The notes: generated by a model from the sequence alone, not told the origin. A stretch of 64,000 bases of DNA from Lonicera japonica (GCA_021464415.1 CM038465.1:23157839-23221838); one strand, 5' to 3'. Counted from the stretch's first letter, positions 44,431-52,420 are shown. A program made the numbers and translations.

Positions 44431-45219
44431 ATTATTATGTTTAAAAAGAACGACTACTACTACTATTGTTTACATTGCTGCTACTATTACTTATTATTAT
44501 TACTATTAATACTATTACTAGTATTATTATTGTTTACATTAATTGAATGAATTGTTTCTAAATGTTGTATCGTATTGCAGGCCCGCTCCGAGCAAATGAA
44601 GGCGGTTAGGGCATCTGATAAGAAGGTGGACCATCGATCGGGTTCGACTCCCTTCGCCTATCGAGCGGAGAAGCGAAAAAAATCTGGGGATAAAGCTCCT
44701 ATTGCCAATATCTGGGTAGAAGTATATAAGAAGAACGCTCCAGATGCAACGGTAGGAGTTTATTAATTGTTTGCTATTTTGTTATTATTTATTCATTGTT
44801 ATTGAATTATTGGTTAATTATTTATTGATTGTTATTTGTAGGCTGCGATGAGTGCCGTGGTGGAGGCTTCCATCACCTCCTTCGAAGCCTCAAATCCCAC
44901 GCCACCACCTGTAGAAGGCAGCTCGGACGTGACCCCACCGGCACCGATCACTCTCCCTATTGAGACACATATCGGTATTGTTCAGGGAGAGGTGGGTGTT
45001 CGAAGAGGGACTATCATTCGTGGTTTGGGGATTGGATACAGGAAGGATCCACAGCAGAGAGGTGGCGCGCGAATGCCGGATCCGTCACTCGAGGTCGTGG
45101 AGCTTCGGTCCACCGTTGAAAAAATGCAGTAAGCAATGGAAGAAATGCAAGCTCAGGTTCAGCTACTAGTTAGAGGAAATGCTTCCGGTGGCGAGTCTAT
45201 GTCCCGCCAACAGCCATAG
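22266..45219 (+). CDS. CACTA TNPA-like protein (Transposase_24, Ptta/En/Spm family), four recognised exons
   Basis: Exons by frame and splice sites: 22266-22521, 22607-22805, 44581-44751 and 44842-45219. Exon 1 has TRGIVVGKK, the typical N-terminal RG...K block of PF03004; exon 2 has SRFNQWMSD and HWSTEES; exon 3 has SEQMKAVRASDKK and GSTPFAYR; exon 4 has IGIVQGEVG and a C-terminal coiled-coil-like VVELRSTVEKMQ. Such proteins bind subterminal repeats of CACTA elements. All donor and acceptor dinucleotides are GT/AG. One TAA at 45129-45131, where a Gln codon would fit, is the only break. The second intron is 21.8 kb because it holds the Tat and LINE insertions. A 5' exon may be missing. Confidence 0.75.
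22850..23609. repeat. TAC/AAT trinucleotide array in a CACTA intron
   Basis: (TAC)n with interspersed (TAA)n and TGTTTACAT blocks, immediately after exon 2 of the transposase gene. The Tat element inserted into it; the target duplication CTACT at 23605-23609 is part of the array. Confidence 0.92.
23610..25200 (-). repeat. 3' LTR of the Tat element
   Basis: 1591 bp. Over the first 340 or so bases I count about 22 mismatches to the right LTR, nearly all transitions; a 22-bp duplication carrying one extra palindrome accounts for most of the length difference. TATAAATA lies on the minus strand (plus-strand 24796-24803), and upstream of it on that strand lies the palindrome cluster. Confidence 0.95.
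24796..25059 (-). promoter_or_regulatory. U3 palindrome cluster and TATA box, 3' LTR
   Basis: TGTCGCGCGACA is perfect at 24819, 24850, 24984, 25006 and 25028, with one- or two-base variants at 24870, 24904 and 25048. All eight lie upstream, in minus-strand sense, of the TATA box at 24796-24803. The palindrome has three CG dinucleotides. A dimeric DNA-binding protein is a natural candidate reader, which is inference. Confidence 0.85.
25201..25214 (-). other. Polypurine tract of the Tat element
   Basis: On the minus strand GAGTGAGAGGG lies two bases before the 3' LTR, the position of the plus-strand primer. Short but purine-only over eleven bases. Confidence 0.65.
25320..26095. repeat. Tandem repeats in the 3' spacer of the Tat element
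   Basis: 25420-25945 repeats GCCTCAGGTGGGAGGACTAC with CGTTGCTACACTGTGCC in a higher-order pattern of about 120 bases. 25960-26095 repeats a shorter unit built on GCCTCTGG and GAGGGCTTGTG. Array frames look protein-like on the plus strand but have no independent support. Confidence 0.88.
26096..26903. other. Gene-free spacer before the antisense promoter
   Basis: T- and C-rich sequence between the tandem repeats and the PMD promoter. Open frames are short and show no recognisable domain. Confidence 0.5.
26904..26987 (+). promoter_or_regulatory. Antisense promoter for the PMD gene: three palindromes and a TATA box
   Basis: Perfect TGTCGCGCGACA at 26904, 26934 and 26957, then TATATAAG at 26980-26987. 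A long CT-rich stretch (27013-27080) follows, as in many plant 5' UTRs, and the PMD ATG is at 27145. The palindrome is the same as in the LTR U3 of this element but acts on the opposite strand. Confidence 0.8.
27145..31172 (+). pseudogene. Antisense plant mobile domain (PMD) gene, five exons, lightly decayed
   Basis: Exons inferred from frame and GT/AG sites: 27145-27390, 28587-29254, 29343-29516, 29606-30712 and 30798-31172. Exon 1 is a short N-terminus (MDPAHPDRLEGDQEE...). Exon 2 holds the PMD core: WWDTTHTFH, MTPLHLFALTGIP, MTRQEARQYARVLL, LHDLF, WWLPYL. Exon 4 has a Pro/Ser/Gly-rich low-complexity tail. TAG stops at 27208, 28782, 30269 and 31050 and a frameshift in a G run near 28840 break it; splice sites look intact. 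PMD proteins include the nuclear host proteins MAIN and MAIL1; the retroelement versions have no proven role. Alternative: each exon prediction could shift slightly. Confidence 0.8.
27590..28560. repeat. Tandem array, 14 units of about 68 bp, inside PMD intron 1
   Basis: The unit contains CTCAGGTTTGGAAAATTACA, TAATTTACCCTTATAACC and TCATAATTACACCAAAGTAC. Units are highly similar, and the array fills almost the whole intron between donor 27391 and acceptor 28586. Open frames on both strands across the array are repeat artefacts. Confidence 0.95.
31496..31507 (+). promoter_or_regulatory. Imperfect LTR-type palindrome upstream of the DUF7745 gene
   Basis: TGTCGAGCGACA, one base from the LTR palindrome, lies 50 bases before the ATG at 31557 and within longer arms TTTGTCG / CGACAAA. 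No clear TATA box is visible nearby, so promoter function is less certain than at 26904-26987. Confidence 0.5.
31557..32813 (+). pseudogene. Antisense DUF7745-like gene, one in-frame stop
   Basis: The single-exon frame starts MSSYRTKSDFS and stays open through 32813 apart from a TGA at 32313-32315. Conserved blocks are FSFLLGALYFW, FRCGLDELCP, LHKMVRFF, MLLVTG, VLAETVNGLDD, SPRLLYMWLLERF and, late, MEWFRFMDTEATDD. The pattern matches a plant-specific domain commonly annotated next to retroelement genes; the family has no known biochemical function. It follows the PMD gene by about 385 bases on the same strand and ends about 226 bases before the stop of pol, which comes from the other side. 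The TGA could arise from CGA. Confidence 0.75.
33039..34255 (-). pseudogene. Tat integrase
   Basis: The N-terminal zinc-binding part has H-x-x-GH and RHCHKCQ (about 34130-33960). The core has WGINIIG (near 33880), SDNGTHFE (about 33690) and YRPQTNRAVEAANKNL (about 33620), and the C-terminus has WTGLYIV. The first catalytic Asp of the D,D-35-E triad is Asn here; the left copy keeps Asp (WRIDIIG). Stops include a TAG in the zinc part, one after YQKRIA and two nearer the C-terminus. It would insert element DNA into the host genome, but the Asp loss makes this copy inactive. Confidence 0.88.
34256..35230 (-). pseudogene. Tat RNase H region with second archaeal-type RNase H
   Basis: The first part has AIYYISKKLSPFE, YTPVEKSC and LKYLFEKPALSNRMAKW, the RT-connected RNase H. 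The second has KLYFDGAANRNGNGIGILL, TNNMAEYEACILGLE, VYGDSALVVHQ and ADALATLAS, an archaeal-type RNase H typical of the Tat lineage, with Asp and Glu residues in place. Two or more stops lie between the RT and the start of the long frame at 35083, one of them where Gln is expected before AIYY. Confidence 0.88.
35231..36415 (-). CDS. Tat reverse transcriptase
   Basis: A 394-codon open stretch covers the RT core: RMCVDYRDLNKACPKDDFPLP, FVDGFAGYNQIKM, KTAFITPWGTYCYTVMPFGL and EVEVYVDDMIIKS. YVDD carries the catalytic Asp pair. It ends VLAPP at a TAA, after which the RNase H region continues in frame with stops. RT would copy element RNA into DNA in cytoplasmic particles. The domain itself is intact; the polyprotein around it is not. 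Confidence 0.9.
   Translation of the reverse strand: MRYPVIFNSVIAYMELERLNEHPEREEQRIQSEEGDTLIINIGTEEERREVRNGASLSETEREKFTQTLKEYMDVFAWSYADMPGLNSQIVMHEIHTKPEFRPVKQKLRKLMPEWSLKVKEEVMKQLSVGFLRVIEYPSWLANIVPVPKTNRKVRMCVDYRDLNKACPKDDFPLPNIDLIVDNTANHALKSFVDGFAGYNQIKMHPDHQEKTAFITPWGTYCYTVMPFGLKNARATYQRAATTIFHDMIHKEVEVYVDDMIIKSKEREGHVSALRAFFDRLRQYQMRLNPQKCVFRVTKGKLLGYVVSKKGIEVDPAKVRVIRDMLEPRTKKEVRGFLGNLQYISRFISQLTQTCEPIFKLLRKSSPGEWDDQCQKAFDKIKNYLSSPPVLAPP
36416..38448 (-). pseudogene. Tat protease and linker, with G-patch motif
   Basis: From the gag side: a zinc-finger-like CAYHQAAGHDTEGC (about 38437-38396), a G-patch-like MNFLPGQGLGKTNQGI (about 38130), an aspartic protease with LQVLIDNGSTINVCP (about 37520; DNGS in place of the common DTGA/S) and LLLGRAWLH, then an acidic linker. 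Several stops lie between pieces. The protease would cut the polyprotein. A G-patch before the protease is seen in other plant retroelement polyproteins. Confidence 0.82.
38452..39941 (-). pseudogene. Tat Gag
   Basis: ATG at 39941 opens MTDERENRETDQSLAEAS. The Retrotrans_gag core is GAALRWFFDLE, WGDIVKEFMTKYGS and SFSDFVTRWREMA. An N-terminal Pro/Gln-rich part is typical. Breaks include a TAG at 39582 where Gln fits, a TAA near 39189, a frameshift near 39110 and a TAA in MAK*GEKES where Gln is usual. Gag would build the particle. The leader to the PBS is about 735 bases. Confidence 0.87.
39942..40675 (-). other. 5' leader of the Tat element
   Basis: No gene is seen between the PBS and the gag ATG. 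Partly repeated phrases TATACYWCRGGGGCG and GGGTACGTG occur at 40250-40360. Packaging signals would be expected here but cannot be recognised. Confidence 0.55.
40676..40693 (-). promoter_or_regulatory. Primer-binding site of the Tat element
   Basis: On the minus strand TGGCGACTCTGCTGGGGA starts one base after the 5' LTR. This sequence is usual behind LTRs of Tat/Ogre elements and would pair with the 3' end of a tRNA (probably tRNA-Arg, from memory of the lineage). Confidence 0.82.
40695..42264 (-). repeat. 5' LTR of the Tat element
   Basis: 1570 bp, the promoter-bearing LTR in minus orientation. TATAAATA lies at plus-strand 41882-41889. TGTCGCGCGACA is perfect at 41905, 41936, 41970 and 42070, with variants at 41990, 42092 and 42112, one site fewer than the other LTR. 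Confidence 0.95.
41882..42123 (-). promoter_or_regulatory. U3 palindrome cluster and TATA box, 5' LTR
   Basis: Seven copies or near copies of TGTCGCGCGACA lie upstream (minus sense) of TATAAATA. Same layout as at 24796-25059 but lacking one 22-bp duplicate, so copy number is changing by tandem duplication. Confidence 0.85.
42265..43254. repeat. TAC/AAT array, right part of the interrupted CACTA intron
   Basis: Continues the array broken by the Tat element. It includes near-repeated blocks, such as ACTAATAATACTACTGCTG, at about 42485, 42585 and 42950, so segments of several hundred bases have been duplicated. Confidence 0.9.
43255..44166 (-). pseudogene. RTE-type LINE fragment (RT and C-terminus), 5'-truncated
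   Basis: Minus-strand pieces: LSPYLFTLVLDALTEHI, MLFANDIILVGES, LEAHGFRLSRSKTEYMEC, then GTECWAVKSQHENKLNVAEM and RLRWFGHVWRRP. These are the RT thumb and C-terminal block of plant RTE-clade LINEs. The catalytic box, usually FADD, reads FAND, so one Asp is lost. A stop precedes LSPYLF and there is a frameshift near 43680. The 3' end runs directly into (TAG)n on the minus strand, as expected of a LINE with a trinucleotide tail. Confidence 0.85.
44167..44545. repeat. TAC/ATT array between LINE and CACTA exon 3
   Basis: (TAC)n with five or more TTGTTTACATT interruptions. Ends about 35 bases before the exon 3 acceptor at 44580. Confidence 0.9.
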
Positions 45220-45486
45220 ATTAACACCAATGTTTTTTTTTGAGACTACAAGTTTTTGTTTTCTTTGAACATTTTGTGATTGTATATTTTGAGACTTCTA
45301 TGAGATTTTGTGAATTACAATGATGTAGTTTTGTGAATTACAATATGATTTTGTGAATTATGGTGTTTTAGAATTCGTCGTTTGGCATTACAAACTGTTT
45401 TTCATATAAAATGCAGTGTTATACATAAAATGCAGTTTGGCTGCATGGGTTACTGTAATTCTAGCATTCTTTGTAATTATGGTCAA

Positions 45487-45760
45487 TTCACTTACGCGAC
45501 GTACATTGGTCAATGTGCGTCTCCTAAGCAGGACCGATGTTCTATGTTAGGCGACGCACATTGGTCAATCTACATCTCCTAAGTTATCTCTTAGGCGACG
45601 TACATTGGCCAATGTGCGTCTCCTAAGTGACCTCTTAAGTGACACACATTGGTCAATGTACGTCGCCTAAGTGTGACACTTAAGAGACGCACATTGACCA
45701 ATGTACGTCTCCTACGAGTCACACTTAGGCGACGCACATTGAACAATGTACGTCTCCTAA
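45487..45760. repeat. Right subterminal array of the CACTA element, inner part
   Basis: About six hairpin units of CTTAGGCGACGTACATTGG / TCAATGTGCGTCTCCTAAG, with core TTGGTCAA or TTGACCAA, matching the left-end array. Broken off by the caulimovirid at about 45761. Confidence 0.88.
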
Positions 45761-46070
45761 GAGTGGGTGTAAGTGTAAGCTTGTAAGCAATGAGAGTCTC
45801 TCTCAATTATATAAGATGCCTATCTTATTTTATATAATCCTTGGTGTTCTAGGATTCTTAGGTTCATGCGTTATCATCTTTTGTTTCTGTTATGTTGTTA
45901 CCATTTCCCATATGATTTGTTGTTTTGATCTAGAAACTCGTTGTTGTGTCATGTGTTAATTTCTTTTGTTTCTTTTCTCTTTGTTGTCTTGTTCTTTGGT
46001 TTAGAGTGTGTCTCTTCCCACCTTATTGCGTAGTCCCATAACTACGGATAAGTCCCCCTCATATTGGTAT
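45761..46070 (+). repeat. 5' terminal repeat of the caulimovirid
   Basis: About 310 bases nearly identical to 53829-54138. It starts where the viral transcript would start and ends within the PBS. The first few bases are ambiguous, since GAGTG also fits the CACTA array. Confidence 0.88.
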
Positions 46071-46076
46071 CAGAGC
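46065..46076 (+). promoter_or_regulatory. Viral minus-strand primer-binding site
   Basis: TGGTATCAGAGC, the perfect plant initiator tRNA-Met complement used by Caulimoviridae, lies at the end of the 5' terminal repeat. Confidence 0.9.
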
Positions 46077-46693
46077 CTGTAACTATGTCCTCTTGTGAGT
46101 AGTTTTCTTTTGGAAAACTTATAACTTTTAAGGTTTTAAGATATAAAGAATTCTTTTGGTTATATGATGATAAATGTTTTCCTGTGATAAAAAGAAAATG
46201 ATTTTCAGTGATATTTATACTTTGATTAGTATGAAAAATTTGAGGAATGTTTAGTATGCTCTACAGCTGCCACTAATCATCTTCTTCTGATTTTAGTATG
46301 CTATGTGACTGCCATTTTATATGGATCTTTCACATCAGAACACTCAGAGAATTTGTGTGGATCTCCTGTATCAGAACCCGTTCGTTCTATTTTTTAGAAC
46401 ACTGGTGTAAATCTTTTGCTTACACAAAACGTTATACTCTCATATACGGACAGTTGTTTGAGCACTAGGCTTTTAAGGCGATGGAAAGCCTTGTGTATGC
46501 CGGATAAATGCTCACAGATTGTGGTCAAATATGAGATTATAGATTTTGTTGGTAAGAAAAGGTAGTCGAGGATCGCAGATCTATGAAAACTTTCATTTCC
46601 ATTTTCAACAGGATAATCTTTCATTACCATATCATCTAAAGCATGATTTATCTCTTCAAATACCTTTGGTTATAAGTTTCCAACTTGTTAAAA
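46077..46693 (+). other. Viral leader
   Basis: About 620 bases between the PBS and the movement-protein ATG, with short upstream frames only. Long leaders with small ORFs are usual in Caulimoviridae. Confidence 0.6.
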
Positions 46694-47722
46694 ATGTTTT
46701 CAAAATCCAAGTCCATGTCTGCGTCTTCGTCTTCTTCTAAAACTATAACTCCTTCAGAGTCGTTTAGGTCAAGTGAGTCATTTAGGTCAAATAGTTCTCG
46801 TAATAGTAATATTGAGTCTTTATTTGAAATTACCCATATTTCTGAAACTCAAATCCCAGAAACAAAGTTGCCTATGACAAACCCTTATCATGTTTTCCAG
46901 AAACCCTTTTCCGAGTCTTTTACCAGAAGAGTCAGACAATTGGTTTCATCGGATAAATCCAAACTCCCAGATAAAGAATTTGTCCAGTGTACCCCGTTTG
47001 ATTCATTATTTGTTAAGTCTGGTCATGAAGAACAGTTCTTTACTGTTTCCATCTCCCCAGATATTTCTCGTATGGCTTTAGCACAAGGTTATACACATAT
47101 GCATTTCGGAGCAATTCGTTTTGCGGTTACTTTCCATGGAAGAAAAGGTTTACAAGCAGTTGCAAGAATTGCCCTTGTTGATTCTCGTCTCACGAATTAT
47201 CAGCAAGCCATACTTGGCAACGTTCAAGCCACGTTAAATGCAGGAACTGTGTTTTTTACACTTTATCCTAATTTTAACATTCCCCTCAGCGATGTGTTTG
47301 TCTGTTCAGCTCTCAAGTTACAGGTGCAAATCACAGGTGTTTCAATGGTCCCAGGAACTGCAGCGGCAACCATTCATCAACAGATGGTATATCGTGTACA
47401 AAATCATTCTTATGATCTTTGTATACCTGGTTCTTCTACCTCTGAAGCCCTGATGCTTACAATCGATTCAGAAACCGCCCATACAGCCAGTTATGTTCCA
47501 AGACAGCTCACTCGTGATGAACTTGTGAAGTTGTTACCAAAAGTTTGGGTTACATCTTATGAGAAACTCCAAGAACAAACAAATTCGGAGTCTCTTCAGC
47601 AAACTAATCCAACTTACCTTCGGCGGCCTGACAAGCAGATTGAAATGTGGTTCAACAATAAAACTGCAGCACCCTCTCCAGAAAGGAATCCGTTGACTAC
47701 TGAGCTTCATATGATGCAATAA
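46694..47722 (+). pseudogene. Caulimovirid ORF1, movement-protein part
   Basis: The first ATG in the frame is 46694. After a Ser-rich N-terminus of about 50 residues the 30K-superfamily fold is suggested by MHFGAIRFAVTFHGRKG, ARIALVDSR and a long beta-rich core to YDLCIPG. In exogenous relatives this domain moves the virus through plasmodesmata. The frame ends at a TAA (47720-47722); the same frame continues beyond, so this is a premature stop in a larger ORF1. Confidence 0.82.
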
Positions 47723-49447
47723 ATTCGCAGGTTACCTTCAGATCCAACTTTAAAGAATGAGTCTATGGCTATTCTTTATTTTGATGCTCAAGGAATTCCT
47801 GTGTACCAAGCTAAAGATGAACATGGTCACATATGGTATGATACATGCTATTGTGATATATGTGAGGAATTAGCTTTTGAAGCAGAGTTAGATCCTAAAG
47901 AGTTGAAGGCTTTTAGAAAGAAAAAGGCAGGAAAGGCCTTGTCGTCCCAGGAACTTCTCCAACAGCGGTATGAAGCAGGTGATCAAACCGTTGACCTTCT
48001 CGGTGAACCAAGTGGCAAGTTTGACTACTATGTCACTTATGGTGATAACCCTTTGCCTATACCCCCACCAAAAATCCCTTCATGTCAACCACCTCCACCT
48101 CCCCAAAACCCTGAGCCTCCCAAGCAGCCACCCCAACGTCTTTCTCCTTATACCCAAAAGGCCCTAAAAGCCCTTGGCAGACCTTATAAACAAGCTTATA
48201 CCCCACAACCTCCTCCGGTTGTTCAACCACAACCTCAACCCATTTCCTGTTACCTAATGTCCTAAGAGACTGATGATTATGGTTTTCCCCCTCCGAAAGA
48301 CTTTGATAATCTTTCTACCCAAACCAACCACAGATGGAAGATTCCAAACCCCACTTCCATTGGTTATGATGGTCAAGTTAAGAAAATAACAGCAGCAGAA
48401 GCAGCTCTCAATTGGCAAGCAGAAAATGCTCTTGCTCAGAATAAACTTCTCACCCAAATTGCTCAGCAAACCAAGCAGATGAATTCCCGAGTTTCCTCCA
48501 TTTCTACGATGGCCGAAGCTATTGCTGACTTGAAAATGAGAATTAAAGTTTTGAATGATCAAATGCGTTCTATTTCCATGACAATTAGAGATTTTGCAGC
48601 AACAACTAATTTCTTTAGAGATAAAGAAAATGAGAAGAAAGCTCTTCAAACCCAGTTGGAATCTCTTGAAAGAAGTGAATATATTCAGAGACAAGCTGCA
48701 AGTTATTCTCCTCCAAAACAACAATCTTTGTTTCCCAGCAGAGATTTTGTTGATTCTTCGTTGTTTTATCCACCATCAACTCCTCCACCCTCTCCATATG
48801 ACCTCCGGGATTATACTTTATCTGGCAAAAGTACTCCCACATCCATTAATCTTTGGGATGAACCTCCTAAAAGAAGATTACCTCCCTAGTCCAATTCTCC
48901 TCCAAAACCTAAACCGGTCCCCAAACTAGTCTTTAGACCTCCCAAGTCTAATTACCCATACACTACTAAGCACCCTTCTGAAATAGATTGGAATAATAAA
49001 TCTATCCAGCGTGTGCAAGCCCCTCCCACAGCCAGAGAAGCTAGAGGAATTGTTCTCAATGAACCTAGCTCTACACCTCAGCCCTCTCAACCTACTCAAA
49101 TAGGCTCCAAAACTTCACCCAGTCTCCAGCCAGCGGCTTACAGTTCTCCAACTGATTCCAGTGATATTATCCAAGGTGCTTCCACTAAACCTATGGATAT
49201 GTTTACTATGGAAATCCATGAAAATAAGTCTGTTAACCAAATTTCCTCTTTTCTAAGAGCCCTTGCCTTTACTAACAGAGAACCCGTTAAGACTGATAAT
49301 GATGATTTGTTTGACTCCTTTGAACAAATCTATTCAGCCCAACCCTCTGGTCATAATCCCAATCCAGCATAAAATACTGAACCCATGGTTGAAGACCCTC
49401 CTGAACCACCAATAGTTCCACCTCAATCCAATACCTTTTCAAGCTAG
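47723..49447 (+). pseudogene. Caulimovirid ORF1, middle linker
   Basis: Same frame as the movement protein, broken by TAA at 48263, TAG at 48887, TAA at 49370 and TAG near 49445. It contains a Pro-rich segment (about 48060-48250), a coiled-coil-like stretch (about 48400-48690) and a second Pro/Ser-rich part. The coiled coil may correspond to the virion-associated part of other caulimovirids. Function is inferred from position only. Confidence 0.65.
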
Positions 49448-50340
49448 TCATGCTCATGATAATCATGTCAGATTTACACTTGATGATATCAAGCCAAATC
49501 AATGGCGAGAAAGATTCTTTTAGTTTAAAGCATGGTTAATTGCTAACAATGAGCTTTATGATCTTCGTTCAGTCTTCAAAAGATTCTTAGCTCGTATTGT
49601 TGGAAGATTATATGATTGGTATGAAGCCCTTCAAGAATATAGACAACTTCAACTGCAACAAGTTGCGTCTATTGATATTTTTTTGGGCACAATTTTTAAT
49701 GAGTTTGTTGGAATTCCCACCAGATATGCTGACATAGCACGTGCAAAAGTCATGGGAATGAAGTGTTGTTCCCTGAAGGACAAAGATTTAGAACGTCACT
49801 ATGATAGAATGTCAAAAAAATTCTATATTATTGGCGGTCTAGATGATGTAAATCTTAAGCAGGTTTTCCTCAAGTCCTTCCCAGATGCTTTGGTCTCAGA
49901 AGCTGAAAAGCTGTTTAAACTCCAAAAGCTTGAAGTCAAAGATCTTTCTATTGGAAAAATTTATGAACATCTCGTAGATTCCATTGAAAGAATTTGTAGC
50001 CAAAAGAAGCTTATGGATGATATAGCAAAGACCAGGAAGATGCTTAAGAAAGCATGTAGCAAAGATCATTGGAAGATCAAGTGCAAGAACAAAGAAAGCT
50101 TTGATTGTTCTCATCATCAAAAATCCTACAAGAAAAAGAAGCACAAAGGCAGAAAATCCTCCCGTTCTTCTAGCAAATTTTCAAGTGACTCTTTTGTTAA
50201 GCCCTTCAAGAAACAGAAGAGAAAGAAGTTCAAGAAATTCAAATTCTTCAAGAAAAAGAATTTCAGAGGGAAGAAAACTGATAAGTGCTTTATCTGTCAC
50301 AAACCTTGTCATTTTGCCAAAAACTGTCCTGATTCCACAA
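49440..50340 (+). pseudogene. Caulimovirid ORF1, coat-protein region with zinc knuckle
   Basis: After a frameshift near 49445 the protein continues in another frame, with one TAG at 49519. A conserved capsid core (WYEALQEYRQL, FLGTIFNEFVG) leads to a Lys-rich segment and a CCHC knuckle CFICHKPCHFAKNC (50287-50328), which would bind pregenomic RNA. Confidence 0.82.
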
Positions 50341-52034
50341 AGAGAACTCAGTTTATGGCCTTTACTCATCAGCTTGCTCCTGATATTGCTGAATCAGATG
50401 TTGAATCTGTTCTTTCTACTCAAGAAGAAGCATCTCCATGTTGTTTAATGCAAATTGCTTATACTGAATCAGAAGCAGAACCAGAAGAATTCAGTGAAGC
50501 AGAAAGTTTCGTGATCTCTTCAACAGCTGAAGAAGAAAGTGATGCTGCTTTGTCATTTCAACAACTCGCTCTCTCAAGTGAAGAATGTCTCATGATCCAC
50601 TCTCCTCATGCCAGAATCAAGTTATTTACAGAGCCGTATTCAAAGCCAATCAGCGTTATTGCCCTTTTTGATACTGGTGCTACAAAGACCATGATAAACC
50701 CAAGCCTACTTCCCTCATCAATTTGGAAGCCTTGCCACCTTGCATTTCGCGTTGCAAATGGTGAAATCCTCTATGTTGACAAAGTCAGTAAACCCATACT
50801 GATACAAGTTTTCCCTGGTCTTCGTGTCAAGCATGCAGTTTATGGTAGTTATGCTCCACAAAAGGAACTCATGATTGGATGGGATCTCGTCAAGAAATTA
50901 CTAGTCCAGTTCACTGATGCAGGCCTTCATTACAAGAAACAGTTCTTACCATGGCATGATCCAGATGCAGCTCTCGCGTTTTATCAAGTTGTCCCAGAAT
51001 TTCCAATTGATCCGGGTATATCATTGGAAACACTCAAGAAAAACTTGATCACTATGTCCTGTGCAGAATCCCACATTAATTTCCTCACTAAGTGTCAGAA
51101 CCCGTTATGGCAAAATAGTAAGTTCTTCGTCATGCTTCCTTTTAAGCTAAATGAAGATGTCAATCCTACTCGAGCTTCCCATTCTGGAATGAACCCAGAA
51201 CATCAAGCCCTCGCTCTCCAAGAATTAGTTTATCTCAAACAGCAAAAACTGATTGAAGATACTACTTCCCCATGGGCATGTGAAGCATTCTATGTGAATA
51301 AACGGTCTGAACAAGTGCGTGGAAAAATGAGGCTTGTAATCAATTACCAGCCCCTGAATTACTTTCTAGCCAGTGACAAGTTCCCTTTGCCCCAGAAGCA
51401 TTCATTATTCAGCCACCTGACAAATGCAAATGTTTTCTCTAAGTTTGATTTGAAAGCAGGATTTTGGCAGTTAGGCATATCTTCGGTTGATCGTTCAAAG
51501 ACATCGTTTTGTATCACTGGTTTTCATTACCAATGGACGGTTATGCCGTTTGGATTGAAGAATGCTCCATCCATCTTCCAAAAGACGATGATGTCTATTT
51601 TTGAGCCTATTGCAGCAAATGCATTAATCTGTATTGATGACATTTTGCTCTTTAGTCCCACTAAAGCTGAACACTTGAAACTCCTTCATCATTTCCATCA
51701 TATTGTTCTCACACATGGTATCATGCTTTCAGAAAAGAAAATGGTGATTGGAACATCCGAGATATATTTTCTTGGTATGAAGATAAAGATTGGAAAGATT
51801 CAGCTCCAAGAACACATTTCAAAGGAACTACTTAAATTTCCAGATAAATTAACCAACAAAACCCAAATTCAACAATTCCTTGGTTTGGTTAATTTTATGT
51901 CACAATTTATCCCCAAAGTAGTATCCTACACCGCTCCTCTCTCAGCACTTTTGAAGAAGTCTCCACCACAGTGGTCAGAAACTCAAACAGAAGCCGTGAA
52001 GAAACTCATTACTAGATTTGAAGATTCCATCTGA
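50341..52034 (+). pseudogene. Caulimovirid ORF1, protease and reverse transcriptase
   Basis: An acidic spacer is followed by an aspartic protease with ALFDTGATKTMI (about 50665) and LMIGWDLV, then RT with RLVINYQPLNYFL, FSKFDLKAGFWQLGI, WTVMPFGLKNAPSIFQ and ICIDDILLFSP. The usual YIDD box reads CIDD; both Asp residues remain. The stretch is open from 49683 to a TGA at 52032-52034, where the frame shifts into RNase H. RT would copy pregenomic RNA to DNA. Confidence 0.88.
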
Positions 52035-52420
52035 TGGCCAAAGAATTTTGCAAATAGATGCCAGTGATGAATACTGGGCAGCCATTTTACTTGAAAAAAG
52101 TGATGGAATTAGAACTCCTTGCAGTTACAAATCAGGAAAATTCAAACAGGGTGAATTGCATTATCACTCTACATTCAAGGAGATTCTTGCAGTCAGACGA
52201 GGCATTGAGAAATTTTAGTTCCATTTGATTGGTTATCATTTCAAGACCGAGATGGATATGTCATCATTTCCAGCTATGGTCTAATTCAAGAACAAACAGA
52301 TTCCACATTCTCAATTGCTTAGATGGTCAGAATGGTTTTCCCAATGGAATTATGAGGTTAAGCATATGAAAGGAAAGAATAATGTCATTGTAGATTTCTT
52401 TTCTAGACAAGCTCCAAGTA
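52018..52420 (+). pseudogene. Caulimovirid ORF1, RNase H
   Basis: ILQIDASDEYWAAILLE, YKSGKFKQGELHYHS and FKEILAVRRGIEKF mark RNase H type 1, then WSEWFSQWNYEVKHMKG and a degenerate NVIVDFFSR. TAG at 52216 and TAA near 52282 stand where Gln would fit. It lies in a third frame relative to the preceding parts. Confidence 0.85.
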
